From Alphaproteobacteria bacterium (GTDB lineage Bacteria; Pseudomonadota; Alphaproteobacteria; Rhodobacterales; Rhodobacteraceae), in the NCBI GenBank assembly GCA_030424645.1, contig JAUHWP010000012.1, positions 1 to 41,772 of the forward strand: a stretch of 41,772 nt of DNA, written 5' to 3'. A model generated the notes under the pieces. It saw only the letters and a program-made list of their open reading frames with translations, was not told where the DNA came from and ran no database searches. Positions within the stretch are counted from its first letter, which is position 1; the number at the start of each line of letters is the position of its first letter. Made by a program: the position numbers and the translations under genes. Shown piece by piece: positions 23,537 to 33,455 of the stretch.

Positions 23537-24570
23537 TTTGCCTTGCTCGCCGCATCCGCCAGAAGCGAAACGTAATCCTCAAGCACCCATGGGATCGACA
23601 GCGGTGTCGGGTTCGCGGCTGTTCCGACCGGGTCATTGCGCAGCAGTACGACAGCTCCGTTTTCTACCGTGTCCATGCGTGAGGTCAGCAGGTTCTTTCG
23701 CACCCGGTCAAAAAGCGCGCGGCCGCCATAGGTCACGATGATGTCTACATCGCCGAAGGCGTCTATCTTCTCGGCGCTGATCTCGCCTGAATAGCGGCCG
23801 GGAACGGTTGCATCCAATACGGCCTGCGGGGATTCCAGGCCCAGATCCTCAAGGAAACGGACACGTGTATCATTCGCGGAATAGAACCGAATGACACTCA
23901 GATCGCGGATGTCCAGATGCGTGACAAACATCGCGGTTTTCCCCAAAATTTCCGGATGACGCGCAGTGACGTCAGAAATCTGCGTTTCGATCTGGCCGAT
24001 CAGGTCTTCGCCTTCGTCCATCATGCCAAGCCCTGCCGCGTTCAGGCGGATCATGTCGCGCCAGACCGTCGACCAGGGGCCGTCTTGATACGGGATGACG
24101 GGGGCGATCTTGCTTAAGGTCTCGTATTCGGACTGAGTGAGCCCGGAATAGGCCGCAAGGATGATGTCCGGTCTGGTTGCCGCGACAGCTTCGAAGTCGA
24201 TCCCATCGCCTTCGTCAAACAATGGCGGAACTTCCGCGCCCAGTTCCTGAAGCCGTTCCGAAACCCAAGGCAACAGGCCGTCCCCGTCATCGTCGCCAAA
24301 ATTCGCCCGCGCGAACCCGACCGGAACAATACCCAGCGCCAGCGGCACTTCGTGGTTGGCCCATGCCACGGTCGCCACCCGTTCGGGCCGGGTCGGGACG
24401 GTGGTGGCGCCGAAGGCATGTTCGACCGTCACCGGAAAGTCTTGCGCGTTGGTGGGGGAGGGAGCCGCAAATGCCAGCCACAGGGCAGACATCACAACAG
24501 CTTTTGTCATCCGTTCAAACAAGGGAAACAGGCTCCTCGAAGATAGCAGTTCAATTATGATCGTCGTCAT
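23533..24570 (-). CDS. Iron-siderophore ABC transporter substrate-binding protein
   Basis: FPVTVEHAFGATTVPTRPERVATVAWANHEVPLALGIVPVG, typical FepB/FecB family; a start at 24510 (MTKAVVMSALWLAFAAPSPTNA) is also possible. Confidence 0.88.
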   Translation of the reverse strand: MTTIIIELLSSRSLFPLFERMTKAVVMSALWLAFAAPSPTNAQDFPVTVEHAFGATTVPTRPERVATVAWANHEVPLALGIVPVGFARANFGDDDGDGLLPWVSERLQELGAEVPPLFDEGDGIDFEAVAATRPDIILAAYSGLTQSEYETLSKIAPVIPYQDGPWSTVWRDMIRLNAAGLGMMDEGEDLIGQIETQISDVTARHPEILGKTAMFVTHLDIRDLSVIRFYSANDTRVRFLEDLGLESPQAVLDATVPGRYSGEISAEKIDAFGDVDIIVTYGGRALFDRVRKNLLTSRMDTVENGAVVLLRNDPVGTAANPTPLSIPWVLEDYVSLLADAASKAK

Positions 24571-24658
24571 CGGCTATGCGTTTCGACAACGGTGCGTCAA
24601 GCTGACCAACCCGCCATAAGTGGTAAATTCGCCTGCTTTTGCTAGTTTTCCAGAGAAT

Positions 24659-24675
24659 CTGACAAAAAAAGTCAG
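24659..24675. promoter_or_regulatory. Candidate iron-responsive operator in divergent siderophore promoter
   Basis: CTGACAAAAAAAGTCAG: perfect 5-bp arms, 7-nt spacer, between divergent SBP and TonB receptor genes. Confidence 0.6.
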
Positions 24676-24874
24676 TTTTTACAATACAACCCCGATTAAT
24701 TTTGACTTATGTGCTCTCGCCGCAGAGATCGTCCCGCAGAAATCACGCCGGAGGGTCCAAACCTCGAGCACCGATGGTCCGCAGGATTGGTACTGGCGGC
24801 CCTGGGCGCCAGCCATTTGCCGAACCGCACAGCGCGCAAGCGCCACGGTCATACTAAAGGAATTGGAAGACATC

Positions 24875-27007
24875 ATGATGTCATCTTCAACAGAACTTCG
24901 CCCTTCAACCCCCCGTCTGGCCCGGACTGTCGCGGCGCTTTTGGGATGCACGGCCCTGATCGGCCTTCCGTTTGCTGTTTCCGCCCAGGACAGCAACGAT
25001 GCCGAGCCTTACCGGCTTGGCACGATTTTCCTGAACGCGGGCGCAATCGCGGACGACGACGCCGGTTCGACGGTCGCACAAGAGCTGTGGACCGGGGGCA
25101 AGGTGGCGACCAGCGTGCTTGACACTCCGGCGACGGTCTCGGTCGTGACCCAGAAAGAGATCGAGATGCGCAATGCCAGCAAGGTCGAAGACGTGCTGGA
25201 ATACACCACGGGCATCGTCACCGACTATTTCGGAACGGACGACCGCAATGACTATTACCTTGTGCGCGGTTTTCAGGCGTCAACCTACCGCGACGGCCTG
25301 ACTCTCGGTTCGATGCGGGGTGTCCGGGAAGAGCCTTACGGCTTCGAACGCCTGGAGGTCATGAAGGGCGGCAACTCGACCCTGTTCGGAACATCCGATC
25401 CCGGCGGCACGGTCAACTTCGTAACCAAGAGACCGAAGTTTCATCGGTTCGGTGAGATCTATGGTTCGTATGGATCCCACAATCACAAGGAGTTTGGCTT
25501 CGATTTCGGAGATGTTCTGAACGAGGAAGGCACGCTGGCCTACCGCCTTGTGGGCAAAGTACAGGACGCCGAACTGGAATACGACACCTCGAAAGACGAT
25601 GAGCAGTTCTTCCTCGGGTCGGTCACATGGGCGCCCACGGATTATACCAAGCTGACCTTTTCTGCAGATTACCTCAAGCGCGATGGCACACCGAACAGCG
25701 GGGGGTATCCGCTCGACCGGCTGTATGATCGCAGTCAGTTCTTTGGCGAGCCGGACTTCAACGACCATGATGTCGAACGCCTGACGGTTTCTGCCGGTCT
25801 TCAGCACGAATTCCAGAACGGGTTCAGGTTGAACGCCAACCTGCGTTACAGCGATCTGACAGACGATTTTGCCTATATCTTCCTGTCGGACAATGCGGCG
25901 CGCGTTGGCACAACGGTTGATCGGTTCTATTTCGGGACTGACAGCACGGCAAAAGAGCTGATCGGCAATGTCATCTTGCAGTATGAAACCAGCTTCGGAA
26001 ATGTCGACAGCAGCACGCTTGCGGGGATCGAATACCGGGACGCGTCGACAACAAGCTCTTCGATCTATGGTCTACACACGCCAATCGACGTCAACAATCC
26101 GGTCTATACCGGCGCGCCAACGGGGCTTGCCCCCTACAGCGTTCAGGAGAACACCTTCACGACCAAGTCGGTTTTCCTGCAACAGAACCTGTCATTCTCG
26201 GACAGGATCATTGCGACCGCAGGGGTGCGGCGTGACTGGCTTGACATCATGAACACCGACCGATTGACCGGCGTAACGACCGAGGAAGAATTCGCGGAGA
26301 CCTCGTACCGGGCGGCGCTGACATACAAGTTCAACGATGAAATCTCGGCCTATGGAAGCTATGTTCAGTCGGTCGCACCACCCTCGATCGGCACCGAGCC
26401 TGAGCGGGGTGAACAATATGAAATCGGGCTTAAGTATCAGCCGGAAAGCATCAACGCCCTGTTCACCGCATCCCTTTACGATCTGACCAAGCAGAATGTG
26501 GTGGTTCCCGTTGTGCTGCCAAGCGGCGTGATCGAGCGTCAGACCATCGGTGAATCACGGGTCCGTGGCTTTGACCTCGAAGCCAGGGCCGAGCTTGCCA
26601 GGGGCCTGACATTGTTCGGCGGGTACAGCTATCAGATGTCCGATTTTGTCCGGGGCAATGTGCGCGGCGTTACGGTTGACGGGAACGAGTTTGCGACAGT
26701 GCCCAACCATCTTGCATCACTCTGGCTGAATTACGACCTGCCGCAGACCGGATCGTTTGGCGACACGTCCGTGGGCATCGGCGCACGATATGTAGGGTCA
26801 TACTACTACAATGCCTATAACGATAATGGCAAAAGCCCCGAGCAGTTTTATGTCGACGCGTCGTTCACCACCGAATTCGCTGAGGATATGGAGTTGCAGG
26901 TCAGCGTGAACAACATCTTTAACAAGCAATATGTTGTCGGTCGGGGAACTGCTGACTACTACAACAACGGCAGGACGATTTCGGCGACGCTGCGCTATCA
27001 ATGGTGA
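24875..27007 (+). CDS. TonB-dependent siderophore receptor
   Basis: Plug domain (TPATVSVVTQKEIEMRNASKVEDVLEYTTGIV... GFERLEVMKGGNSTLFGTSDPGGTVNFVTKRP) and C-terminal beta strand ISATLRYQW; start MMSSSTELRPS followed by signal peptide. Confidence 0.93.
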   Translation: MMSSSTELRPSTPRLARTVAALLGCTALIGLPFAVSAQDSNDAEPYRLGTIFLNAGAIADDDAGSTVAQELWTGGKVATSVLDTPATVSVVTQKEIEMRNASKVEDVLEYTTGIVTDYFGTDDRNDYYLVRGFQASTYRDGLTLGSMRGVREEPYGFERLEVMKGGNSTLFGTSDPGGTVNFVTKRPKFHRFGEIYGSYGSHNHKEFGFDFGDVLNEEGTLAYRLVGKVQDAELEYDTSKDDEQFFLGSVTWAPTDYTKLTFSADYLKRDGTPNSGGYPLDRLYDRSQFFGEPDFNDHDVERLTVSAGLQHEFQNGFRLNANLRYSDLTDDFAYIFLSDNAARVGTTVDRFYFGTDSTAKELIGNVILQYETSFGNVDSSTLAGIEYRDASTTSSSIYGLHTPIDVNNPVYTGAPTGLAPYSVQENTFTTKSVFLQQNLSFSDRIIATAGVRRDWLDIMNTDRLTGVTTEEEFAETSYRAALTYKFNDEISAYGSYVQSVAPPSIGTEPERGEQYEIGLKYQPESINALFTASLYDLTKQNVVVPVVLPSGVIERQTIGESRVRGFDLEARAELARGLTLFGGYSYQMSDFVRGNVRGVTVDGNEFATVPNHLASLWLNYDLPQTGSFGDTSVGIGARYVGSYYYNAYNDNGKSPEQFYVDASFTTEFAEDMELQVSVNNIFNKQYVVGRGTADYYNNGRTISATLRYQW

Positions 27008-27022
27008 TGGTCCTTAATTCGG

Positions 27023-27059
27023 TCGCAGCCCTTGGTCTAACAGAAGATCGGGGCTGCGA
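27023..27059. terminator. Hairpin between convergent TonB receptor and AraC genes
   Basis: TCGCAGCCC-N19-GGGCTGCGA perfect 9-bp arms; no T-tract. Confidence 0.35.
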
Positions 27060-27086
27060 TCGGCTGGCGTCATGCCCCCTGAAAGA

Positions 27087-28019
27087 TCAGCGAAGCTGCT
27101 GATCTCGTCGCCAACTTGCAGGGGTCTTGCCAACAAGCTGGCGAAAGGCCTTGGTCAGATGGGCCTGGTCTGAAAACCCAAGGCGATCGGCAATGTCTGC
27201 CACACTAAGGTCGGTCCCCGACAAAAGATTTCGCGCCTGTTCGACCCGCTTGTTCAGTTGCCACTGATAAGGTGACATCCCCGTGGTGTTCTTGAAGACC
27301 TGCGAAAACCAGCTTTCAGACAGCTTCACCGCGCTGGCCATTTGCGCGGTGCTCAGCCGCCGCCCCCCGCCATCTTCGAAACGCAGCGCAACCTTCCGCA
27401 TCTGCGCGGCAGTCAGGCGTGCATTGCCTGTATCAGGCTTCCTGTGATCCACATCCAACATTGCTGATATCAGGCAGTTTGCAAGGCTTTCGACAAAGAG
27501 ATCATGGCGCGTCGGATTGCGTATCTCTTGAACCAGCAACTGCGCGAGCGGCTCGATGTCCGATACGTCGTTCCGCTCGGCCGATCTCTCTAATATCTGC
27601 ACCGCTGTGGATCTGGGCATCGTCGACGACAGAAACTGGACGGCCCAGGAATAGTCGATGTGAATATCCACATGAGCGAAGCTGAGCGGCTTTGAAAAAC
27701 AGGTCCGAAGCTCCATGCCCGCCGGAACAAAGATGGAGCGCGCAAGTCTGTGCGTTTCGTTCTCGGTTGTGGCGGCGACGGAGCTCATGTCGTCGAAAAA
27801 TATGCTCAGCCGTGGGTTGGCTGAAACATACTGTCCCGTTGCACCCCGATCACCGGTGGCTTCCCAGTGCGCGATCAATGCGTTTTCGAACTTGCGCCAT
27901 TGCACGGGCATAACGCAGTGCAGCTTTTCAGTGAGACCAGAGAAATTGTGATTATAACCCATTCCGCACAGGCTCCGAGTACAACATGTCAGGATGTGGC
28001 TGTTTGAAACGGAACGCAT
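27087..28019 (-). CDS. AraC family transcriptional regulator
   Basis: C-terminal double HTH: LSTAQMASAVKLSESWFSQVFKNTTGMSPYQWQLNKRVEQARNLLSGTDLSVADIADRLGFSDQAHLTKAFRQLVGKTPASWRR. Confidence 0.9.
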   Translation of the reverse strand: MRSVSNSHILTCCTRSLCGMGYNHNFSGLTEKLHCVMPVQWRKFENALIAHWEATGDRGATGQYVSANPRLSIFFDDMSSVAATTENETHRLARSIFVPAGMELRTCFSKPLSFAHVDIHIDYSWAVQFLSSTMPRSTAVQILERSAERNDVSDIEPLAQLLVQEIRNPTRHDLFVESLANCLISAMLDVDHRKPDTGNARLTAAQMRKVALRFEDGGGRRLSTAQMASAVKLSESWFSQVFKNTTGMSPYQWQLNKRVEQARNLLSGTDLSVADIADRLGFSDQAHLTKAFRQLVGKTPASWRRDQQLR

Positions 28020-28486
28020 GATGGTTCATGCGCAATCCAAACTGGCTTAACTGGCTATTATGGGGCCTAAAGCGCCCCGTTACAAGTTGGGGTGATACGC
28101 CCTACGCCCGTCTTGAGTTTTCAATGCAATCGCTTTGGCCCGGCAGAGTGCGAAGGGTTCGATTTCAAAATGCCTCCACAGCACGCGCAACGGCTTTCTG
28201 ATGGTCGCTGGGTGCAGACGATATCCTTCCGTGTTCCGGAACAGCCGCGCGGTAGGCGTGCCGTGCTTGCCGCGTTCGATGAAGTAGTATCGGATCTCCT
28301 CCTGCGGGCGCGGTTCGGCACGAATACGATCTGGGTAAATCCTAATTTGTGTTGCGAGAGATATCCTATCATGTGGCGATCTTGCCCCTGTTTCATTGGA
28401 CACCTAAGCGGCTTTCTCTGAGGAGATTGCCAACTTGATTTCGCCTATTTGAGAGGAGCAAGACCTCTGCCAGTCAGGCGGTCATT

Positions 28487-28552
28487 TCAGCGGACCCAGA
28501 CGGCATAGGCGACGATCTCGCGAGGAAAACGGTAGCCTTTCAGGCGCGGCAT
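28487..28552 (-). pseudogene. Truncated IS6-family transposase, N-terminal remnant only
   Basis: Reverse reading gives MPRLKGYRFPREIVAYAVWVR*, the N-terminus typical of IS6-family transposases, then stop. Confidence 0.65.
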
Positions 28553-28937
28553 GGAGGATGGTGCATTCATACTCAACGCCTAACCAAGCGCCGCACTGCA
28601 AACTCGTTGGCAATCCCACCCCGCTTGGTGTCGAGTATATCGGCCAGGCGGGCACGATTGGGGATCTCTATCACCATCACGGGTTTGACGCGGCCTCCAT
28701 TGTCGAAAAGGTCAACGGACTGTCCCCTGGCCGCCGGGCCTGCCGGGGCGTGTGAGCGACATACCTGTCGGGAGCAGGGCTGTGATGTGAATTGCAGATC
28801 CATGTGGAACAGTCGTGGAAACAGCGAGGGGATGTGTATCGGCAACTGCGTTGTCACGTGACTGCAACAAACCTGGGCCATGTCTGGCTGGAATCGCAAT
28901 TGCGCGATTTCCCAGCATACAACGCAAGGAACATTAC

Positions 28938-30818
28938 ATGTCTGACAAATCACTGCTCGATCTGTCTTGGGATGACTTCGACGAACACCGCGATCCCCGC
29001 CCCGACACGAACGAGTTTGACCAGGTTGTTGAAGCAGCCATCTCTCGCCGAGGTTTCCTTGGCGGTGCGCTGGTCTTCGGATCGGGTGCCGCGGTCTTTG
29101 GCGCCGGTCTGTTCGCGGGCCGGGAAGCGCAGGCTGCCAGCCCTGCCAGATTTGCCTTCGAGCCGATCGGCACGGCAACCGACTTCGAGGTTCATGTTCC
29201 CAAAGGGTATAACTCCAAGGTCCTGGTTCGTCTGGGGGATCCCTTGTGGTCGGATGCCGAAGGGGCCTATCGCACCGATGGGCCGCTTCCGGTCGCCATG
29301 TCTGACAAGGTGTTCGGTGAAAACACCGACGGTATGGAGCTTTTCGACGTCGATGGAAAAGAAGTCATCGCCATCAATTCGGAATACGTGAACCCGAAAA
29401 TCAACCTGCCGGTGGCATCAGAAGGCATTCCGCAATCCGCCGAAGAGGTTACACTGCTCAAGAACCTTCAGGGCGTGACGGTGATGGAGATTGCCAGGGG
29501 CGAGGGCGGATATGCCGTGGTTGTGGACAGTCCCTTCAACCGGCGCATTACGCATGAAACCGAAATGGTTCTGGCCGGACCGCTGGCGGGCGATGACCTG
29601 GTGAAGACCAAGGCCGACCCCGATGGCATGACGGTCAAAGGCACCATGAACAATTGCGGGTCGGGCCGCACGCTTTGGGGCACCTATCTGACCTGCGAAG
29701 AAAACTTCAACGGGTATTTCGGTGCAACCGGTGAGCTGCCGGCAGGCGAAGGCTATGCCCGCTATGGCATCGGTGGCGAAGGTCGCTATGCCTATGAAAA
29801 ATTCGATCCGCGCTATGATATTTCCAAGGAACCGAACGAGCCGCATCGCCATGGGTTCATCACGGAAATCGACCCGTCGGACCCCGGTTCGACCCCCGTC
29901 AAACGGACAGCGCTCGGCCGTTTCAAACACGAGAATGCCGAGATGGTTCATGCGTCTGACGGCCGTATTGTTGTTTATCTGGGCGATGATGAGCGGGGGG
30001 AATATCTTTATCGCTATGTGTCGAATGGCACATGGCAAGATGGTGGCGCCAGCGAAGGTCTGCTTGATGACGGGCGGCTTTATGTGGCGAAGTTCAATGA
30101 CGACCTGACCGGCCAGTGGTTGGAACTGACCCCGGAGGCCACGAATATGTCGGCCGCAGAAGTGCTGTGCTTTACGCGTCTGGCGGCGTCGGCGGTTGGC
30201 GGCACCACCATGGATCGCCCGGAATGGGTTGCGTCCAATCCGCTTAAGCCTGAAGCCTATTGCGCCCTGACCAACAACAAGAACCGTGGCGTGAAGCCGA
30301 ATGCCGGCGGTGACGACACGTCGGTCAACGCGGTGAACCCGCGCGAAACGAACAACTACGGTCAGATCGTGCGCTGGACCCCCGATGGTGGAAACCACGC
30401 CGCCGAAACCTTTGCCTGGGACCTCTATGTGATGGCGGGGAACCCGACGATCTATGGCAATGAATATGGCGGTTCGGACAACGTCAACGCGGGGAACATG
30501 TTCAATTCGCCTGATGGTATGGCGTTCTCGTCCGATGGAATGCTCTGGATCCAGACAGATGGCGATTACGGGAATGAAGGCGATTTCGAGGGCATGGGCA
30601 ACAACCAGATGCTGGTTGGCGATCCCGAGACCGGCGAGATCAACCGTTTCATGACCGTGCCTTATGGCGCCGAGGTTACAGGCCTGACCTGGTCTTTGGA
30701 CAAGACCGTGGCTTTCGTCGGTGTTCAGCATCCGGGCGGCAATTGGCCGGACGGCGAGGGGAACCCACGTTCCTCTGTCGTTCAGGTCTGGCGCGACGAC
30801 GGCAAAGCCTTCGGCTAA
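28938..30818 (+). CDS. phoX: PhoX-family (DUF839) alkaline phosphatase with Tat signal
   Basis: SRRGFLGGALVFGSGAAVFGAG Tat motif; NNCGSGRTLWGTYLTCEENFNGYF; HRHGFITEIDP; KHENAEM; start at MSDKSLLDLSWDDFDEH rather than 28815. Confidence 0.88.
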   Translation: MSDKSLLDLSWDDFDEHRDPRPDTNEFDQVVEAAISRRGFLGGALVFGSGAAVFGAGLFAGREAQAASPARFAFEPIGTATDFEVHVPKGYNSKVLVRLGDPLWSDAEGAYRTDGPLPVAMSDKVFGENTDGMELFDVDGKEVIAINSEYVNPKINLPVASEGIPQSAEEVTLLKNLQGVTVMEIARGEGGYAVVVDSPFNRRITHETEMVLAGPLAGDDLVKTKADPDGMTVKGTMNNCGSGRTLWGTYLTCEENFNGYFGATGELPAGEGYARYGIGGEGRYAYEKFDPRYDISKEPNEPHRHGFITEIDPSDPGSTPVKRTALGRFKHENAEMVHASDGRIVVYLGDDERGEYLYRYVSNGTWQDGGASEGLLDDGRLYVAKFNDDLTGQWLELTPEATNMSAAEVLCFTRLAASAVGGTTMDRPEWVASNPLKPEAYCALTNNKNRGVKPNAGGDDTSVNAVNPRETNNYGQIVRWTPDGGNHAAETFAWDLYVMAGNPTIYGNEYGGSDNVNAGNMFNSPDGMAFSSDGMLWIQTDGDYGNEGDFEGMGNNQMLVGDPETGEINRFMTVPYGAEVTGLTWSLDKTVAFVGVQHPGGNWPDGEGNPRSSVVQVWRDDGKAFG

Positions 30819-30841
30819 ACCCGGTCGCCATCTTTTTGCGG

Positions 30842-30878
30842 AACCACGGCGCGTCTTGATGCGTCGTGGTTTTCTTTT
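30842..30878 (+). terminator. Intrinsic terminator after phoX
   Basis: AACCACGGCGC-GTCTTGAT-GCGTCGTGGTT (11-bp stem with one G:U) followed by TTCTTTT. Confidence 0.75.
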
Positions 30879-31182
30879 GTGGCGCTTCCTGTTCGGGTTT
30901 CCGGTGTCGAAAGCGCCTGAGGGCGGACATTGCGGCAGGACAAACCCGTTGAGCCCGCATGGGGTTCATTTCGCTTAACCCCAGCGGCGCGATCGGTTGC
31001 TGTGGCACTTGGGCGAAGCTGAGCGTTCAACTGAACGCCGCGCCCGCAGCGACCGGTATGAACACCACTGACGTGATGCCTCCGGTTGACAGTGCAATAT
31101 CCCAAAGATCGCACAGGTTTCGGGAACGCGGGCCACGGTGGATTGCCGCGTTCAACAAAGCGATTGACAGATGAGTGTCCTG

Positions 31183-31192
31183 TTGTCGACAA
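31183..31192. promoter_or_regulatory. Candidate GntR/FCD operator
   Basis: TTGTCGACAA perfect palindrome upstream of the 31225 operon, resembling FCD-GntR TTGTnnACAA sites. Confidence 0.5.
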
Positions 31193-31224
31193 TAAGACAA
31201 ACGACAACTCAGGGAGAGTGAGCA

Positions 31225-32079
31225 ATGGGCTACTTAAGACATTCTTGGTATAGACCTTTGGTTCAGGTCATCGCCGCGGTCGTGACCGCAGCGGCGATGT
31301 TGGTGCCAGCGGGGATCGCTGCGGCACAGGACAGCACCTGGGATACGATACAGTCCCGCGGGACCCTGCGCGTCGGCGTGACGCAAGCCCCGCCCTGGTA
31401 TTTCAAGGATCCGGCAGGCGAGGAGTGGACGGGCCTTGGTGCCAGCATGGGCAAGGCGATGGCTGACGAGCTTGGCGTCGAATTCGAACCTGTTGAAGTG
31501 ACCTGGGGCACTGCCGTTCCCGCCCTGCAATCCGACAAGATCGACCTGATGTTCGTCCTTGATGCCACCCCGGCCAGGGCCATGGCCATCGACTTTCCGG
31601 CGCATCCGATGCTGTATTACGCCCTGGCGGTCCTGGCCGATGAAGAACTGGACGTTTCCAGCTGGAGCGATCTTAACAAGCCCGAGGTGAAGATCGCGGT
31701 GACGCAGGGGACCTCGATGGATGCCTATGTGACCAAGCAGCTTTCCGAGGCCGAGATCCTGCGCTTTCCGACAAATGGTGAATCCGTCGCCGCCTTTCAG
31801 TCGCGCCGGGTAAATGCCGTTTCGCTTTTTCACCCCCCGCTCATTGCCATGCGCAAGCAGATCGGGCGCGGCCAGATCGTTCTGCCCGACCCGATCCGCC
31901 AGTCGACATCTTCGGTAGGTGTGCGTCGGGAAGAAGACAAGACCTTCCGCGACTGGGTCAACACCGCGATCTCATATTACTATGAGACCGGCCAGACCCA
32001 GGCCTGGTACGAGGCGTTCCTGACCGACTTCGGTGTCGATCCCTCGTCGGTTCCGGCAATCCGTCGCGAAGACTGGTAA
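31225..32079 (+). CDS. Polar amino acid ABC transporter substrate-binding protein (family 3)
   Basis: SRGTLRVGVTQAPPWYFKDPAGEEWTGLGASMGKAMADELGVEFEPVEVTWGTAVPALQSDKIDLMF. Confidence 0.9.
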   Translation: MGYLRHSWYRPLVQVIAAVVTAAAMLVPAGIAAAQDSTWDTIQSRGTLRVGVTQAPPWYFKDPAGEEWTGLGASMGKAMADELGVEFEPVEVTWGTAVPALQSDKIDLMFVLDATPARAMAIDFPAHPMLYYALAVLADEELDVSSWSDLNKPEVKIAVTQGTSMDAYVTKQLSEAEILRFPTNGESVAAFQSRRVNAVSLFHPPLIAMRKQIGRGQIVLPDPIRQSTSSVGVRREEDKTFRDWVNTAISYYYETGQTQAWYEAFLTDFGVDPSSVPAIRREDW

Positions 32080-32097
32080 ACCACGGAGCCCGGTGAC

Positions 32098-32778
32098 ATG
32101 GGATACGACTGGGATTTCGGGGTCGTTCTGAGGGATTTCGACCTGCTCCTGCTGGGGTTGGTCAACACCCTCAAGGTTACCGGGCTTGCGTTGCTCTTCG
32201 GCGTGCCGCTTGGACTGATACTTGCGCTATGTCGGCTCTATGGCAACGCGCTGATCCGCTGGCCGGTCGGCCTGGTGATCGAGTTTCTTCGCACCACGCC
32301 GCCGATCGCCCAGCTTTTCTGGTTCTTCTTCGCGCTGCCGATCTTGGCGGGTATCGAGATCAACCCTTTCGAGGCTGCGGTGCTCACCTTCTCGCTGCAA
32401 AGTTCTGCCTTCTTTGCCGAGGTTTTCCGAGGTGGCATCCAGTCGGTTGAACGCGGCCAGTGGGAGGCTGCCAAGGCTATCGGGATGACACGCAACCGCG
32501 CGCTTAAACGGGTTATCCTGCCTCAGGCCGTGAAACGGATGATCCCGGCCTTCCTGGAACGCGCCATCGAACTGATGAAGACCACCACGCTGGTCGGCAC
32601 GATTTCCTATGCGGACCTGTTGTTCCGGGCCAACCAGATCGCCCAGTCGACCTATCGGGCGCTCGAGGTGTTCACCGTTGCCGCCGCGATCTATTTCATC
32701 GTCATATTCGCCTGTTCTTTCGCCGTGCGTCTGCTTGAATCCCGTCTGGCGCGCTCGGGCGAAAGCACGGCCCGCTGA
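32098..32778 (+). CDS. Amino acid ABC transporter permease (His/Glu/Gln/Arg type)
   Basis: LLLGLVNTLKVTGLALLFGVPLG, SVERGQWEAAKAIGMTRNRALKRVILPQAVKRMIPAF. Confidence 0.9.
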   Translation: MGYDWDFGVVLRDFDLLLLGLVNTLKVTGLALLFGVPLGLILALCRLYGNALIRWPVGLVIEFLRTTPPIAQLFWFFFALPILAGIEINPFEAAVLTFSLQSSAFFAEVFRGGIQSVERGQWEAAKAIGMTRNRALKRVILPQAVKRMIPAFLERAIELMKTTTLVGTISYADLLFRANQIAQSTYRALEVFTVAAAIYFIVIFACSFAVRLLESRLARSGESTAR

Positions 32779-32788
32779 GGAGATGCAG

Positions 32789-33454
32789 ATGGATTACGCC
32801 TGGGATTTCTCTGCCATTCTTCAGTATCGCGCCCTGCTCTGGGTCGGGTTGGTCAATACGTTCAAGCTGGCCGCCCTATGCCTCGTGCTTGGTCTGGCCT
32901 TCGGCCTTCCGGTCGGGCTGATGCGCTATGCGCGCGCGCGGTGGCTCAACTGGCCCGCAACGGCCTTTGTCGAAGTGTTCCGCAACACGCCGGTGCTGGT
33001 CCAGATCATGTGGTTCTTCTTCGCCTTCCCGATCATTTCACCGTTTGACGTCAACGCCTTCACGGCTGCGGCCCTGGGGTTAACATTGAACACCGTGGCG
33101 TTTTCATCCGAGATCTACCGTGCAGGGATCCAATCCATCGCGAAGGGTCAATGGGAGGCGGGCAAGGCGCTTGGGATGACCAGGCGCCAGCAGCTTATTC
33201 GGGTTATCCTGCCGCAAGCGTTGCGCCGAATGATCCCCGCCTTCATGAACCGCGCCATCGAGCTTGTAAAAATGACCTCGCTGGCGTCGGTGATCGCTTA
33301 TGGCGAGTTGATGCATCAAGCCAAGACGATCTCGACCATCGCTTTCAACCCGATCGAGATGTACACGGTCGTCGCCCTGATCTTCTTTGCGCTGATTGCC
33401 CCGCCGGCGCTGGCGGTTCAACGCTATGAGAAATCCCTGGGAAGGAGAGATTGA
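32789..33454 (+). CDS. Amino acid ABC transporter permease (second)
   Basis: LLWVGLVNTFKLAALCL, SIAKGQWEAGKALGMTRRQQLIRVILPQALRRMIPAF; ATG at 32789 has GAGGAG 6 nt upstream. Confidence 0.88.
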   Translation: MDYAWDFSAILQYRALLWVGLVNTFKLAALCLVLGLAFGLPVGLMRYARARWLNWPATAFVEVFRNTPVLVQIMWFFFAFPIISPFDVNAFTAAALGLTLNTVAFSSEIYRAGIQSIAKGQWEAGKALGMTRRQQLIRVILPQALRRMIPAFMNRAIELVKMTSLASVIAYGELMHQAKTISTIAFNPIEMYTVVALIFFALIAPPALAVQRYEKSLGRRD

Positions 33455-33455
33455 C

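Noticed and set aside
24620-24874. N-terminal extension of the TonB receptor
   Set aside because: Includes the CTGAC-N7-GTCAG operator; the signal-peptide-bearing start at 24875 fits better.
28558-28755. 65-aa + ORF and overlapping minus ORFs as genes
   Set aside because: No recognisable family, overlapping on both strands in a degraded region; cannot be supported.
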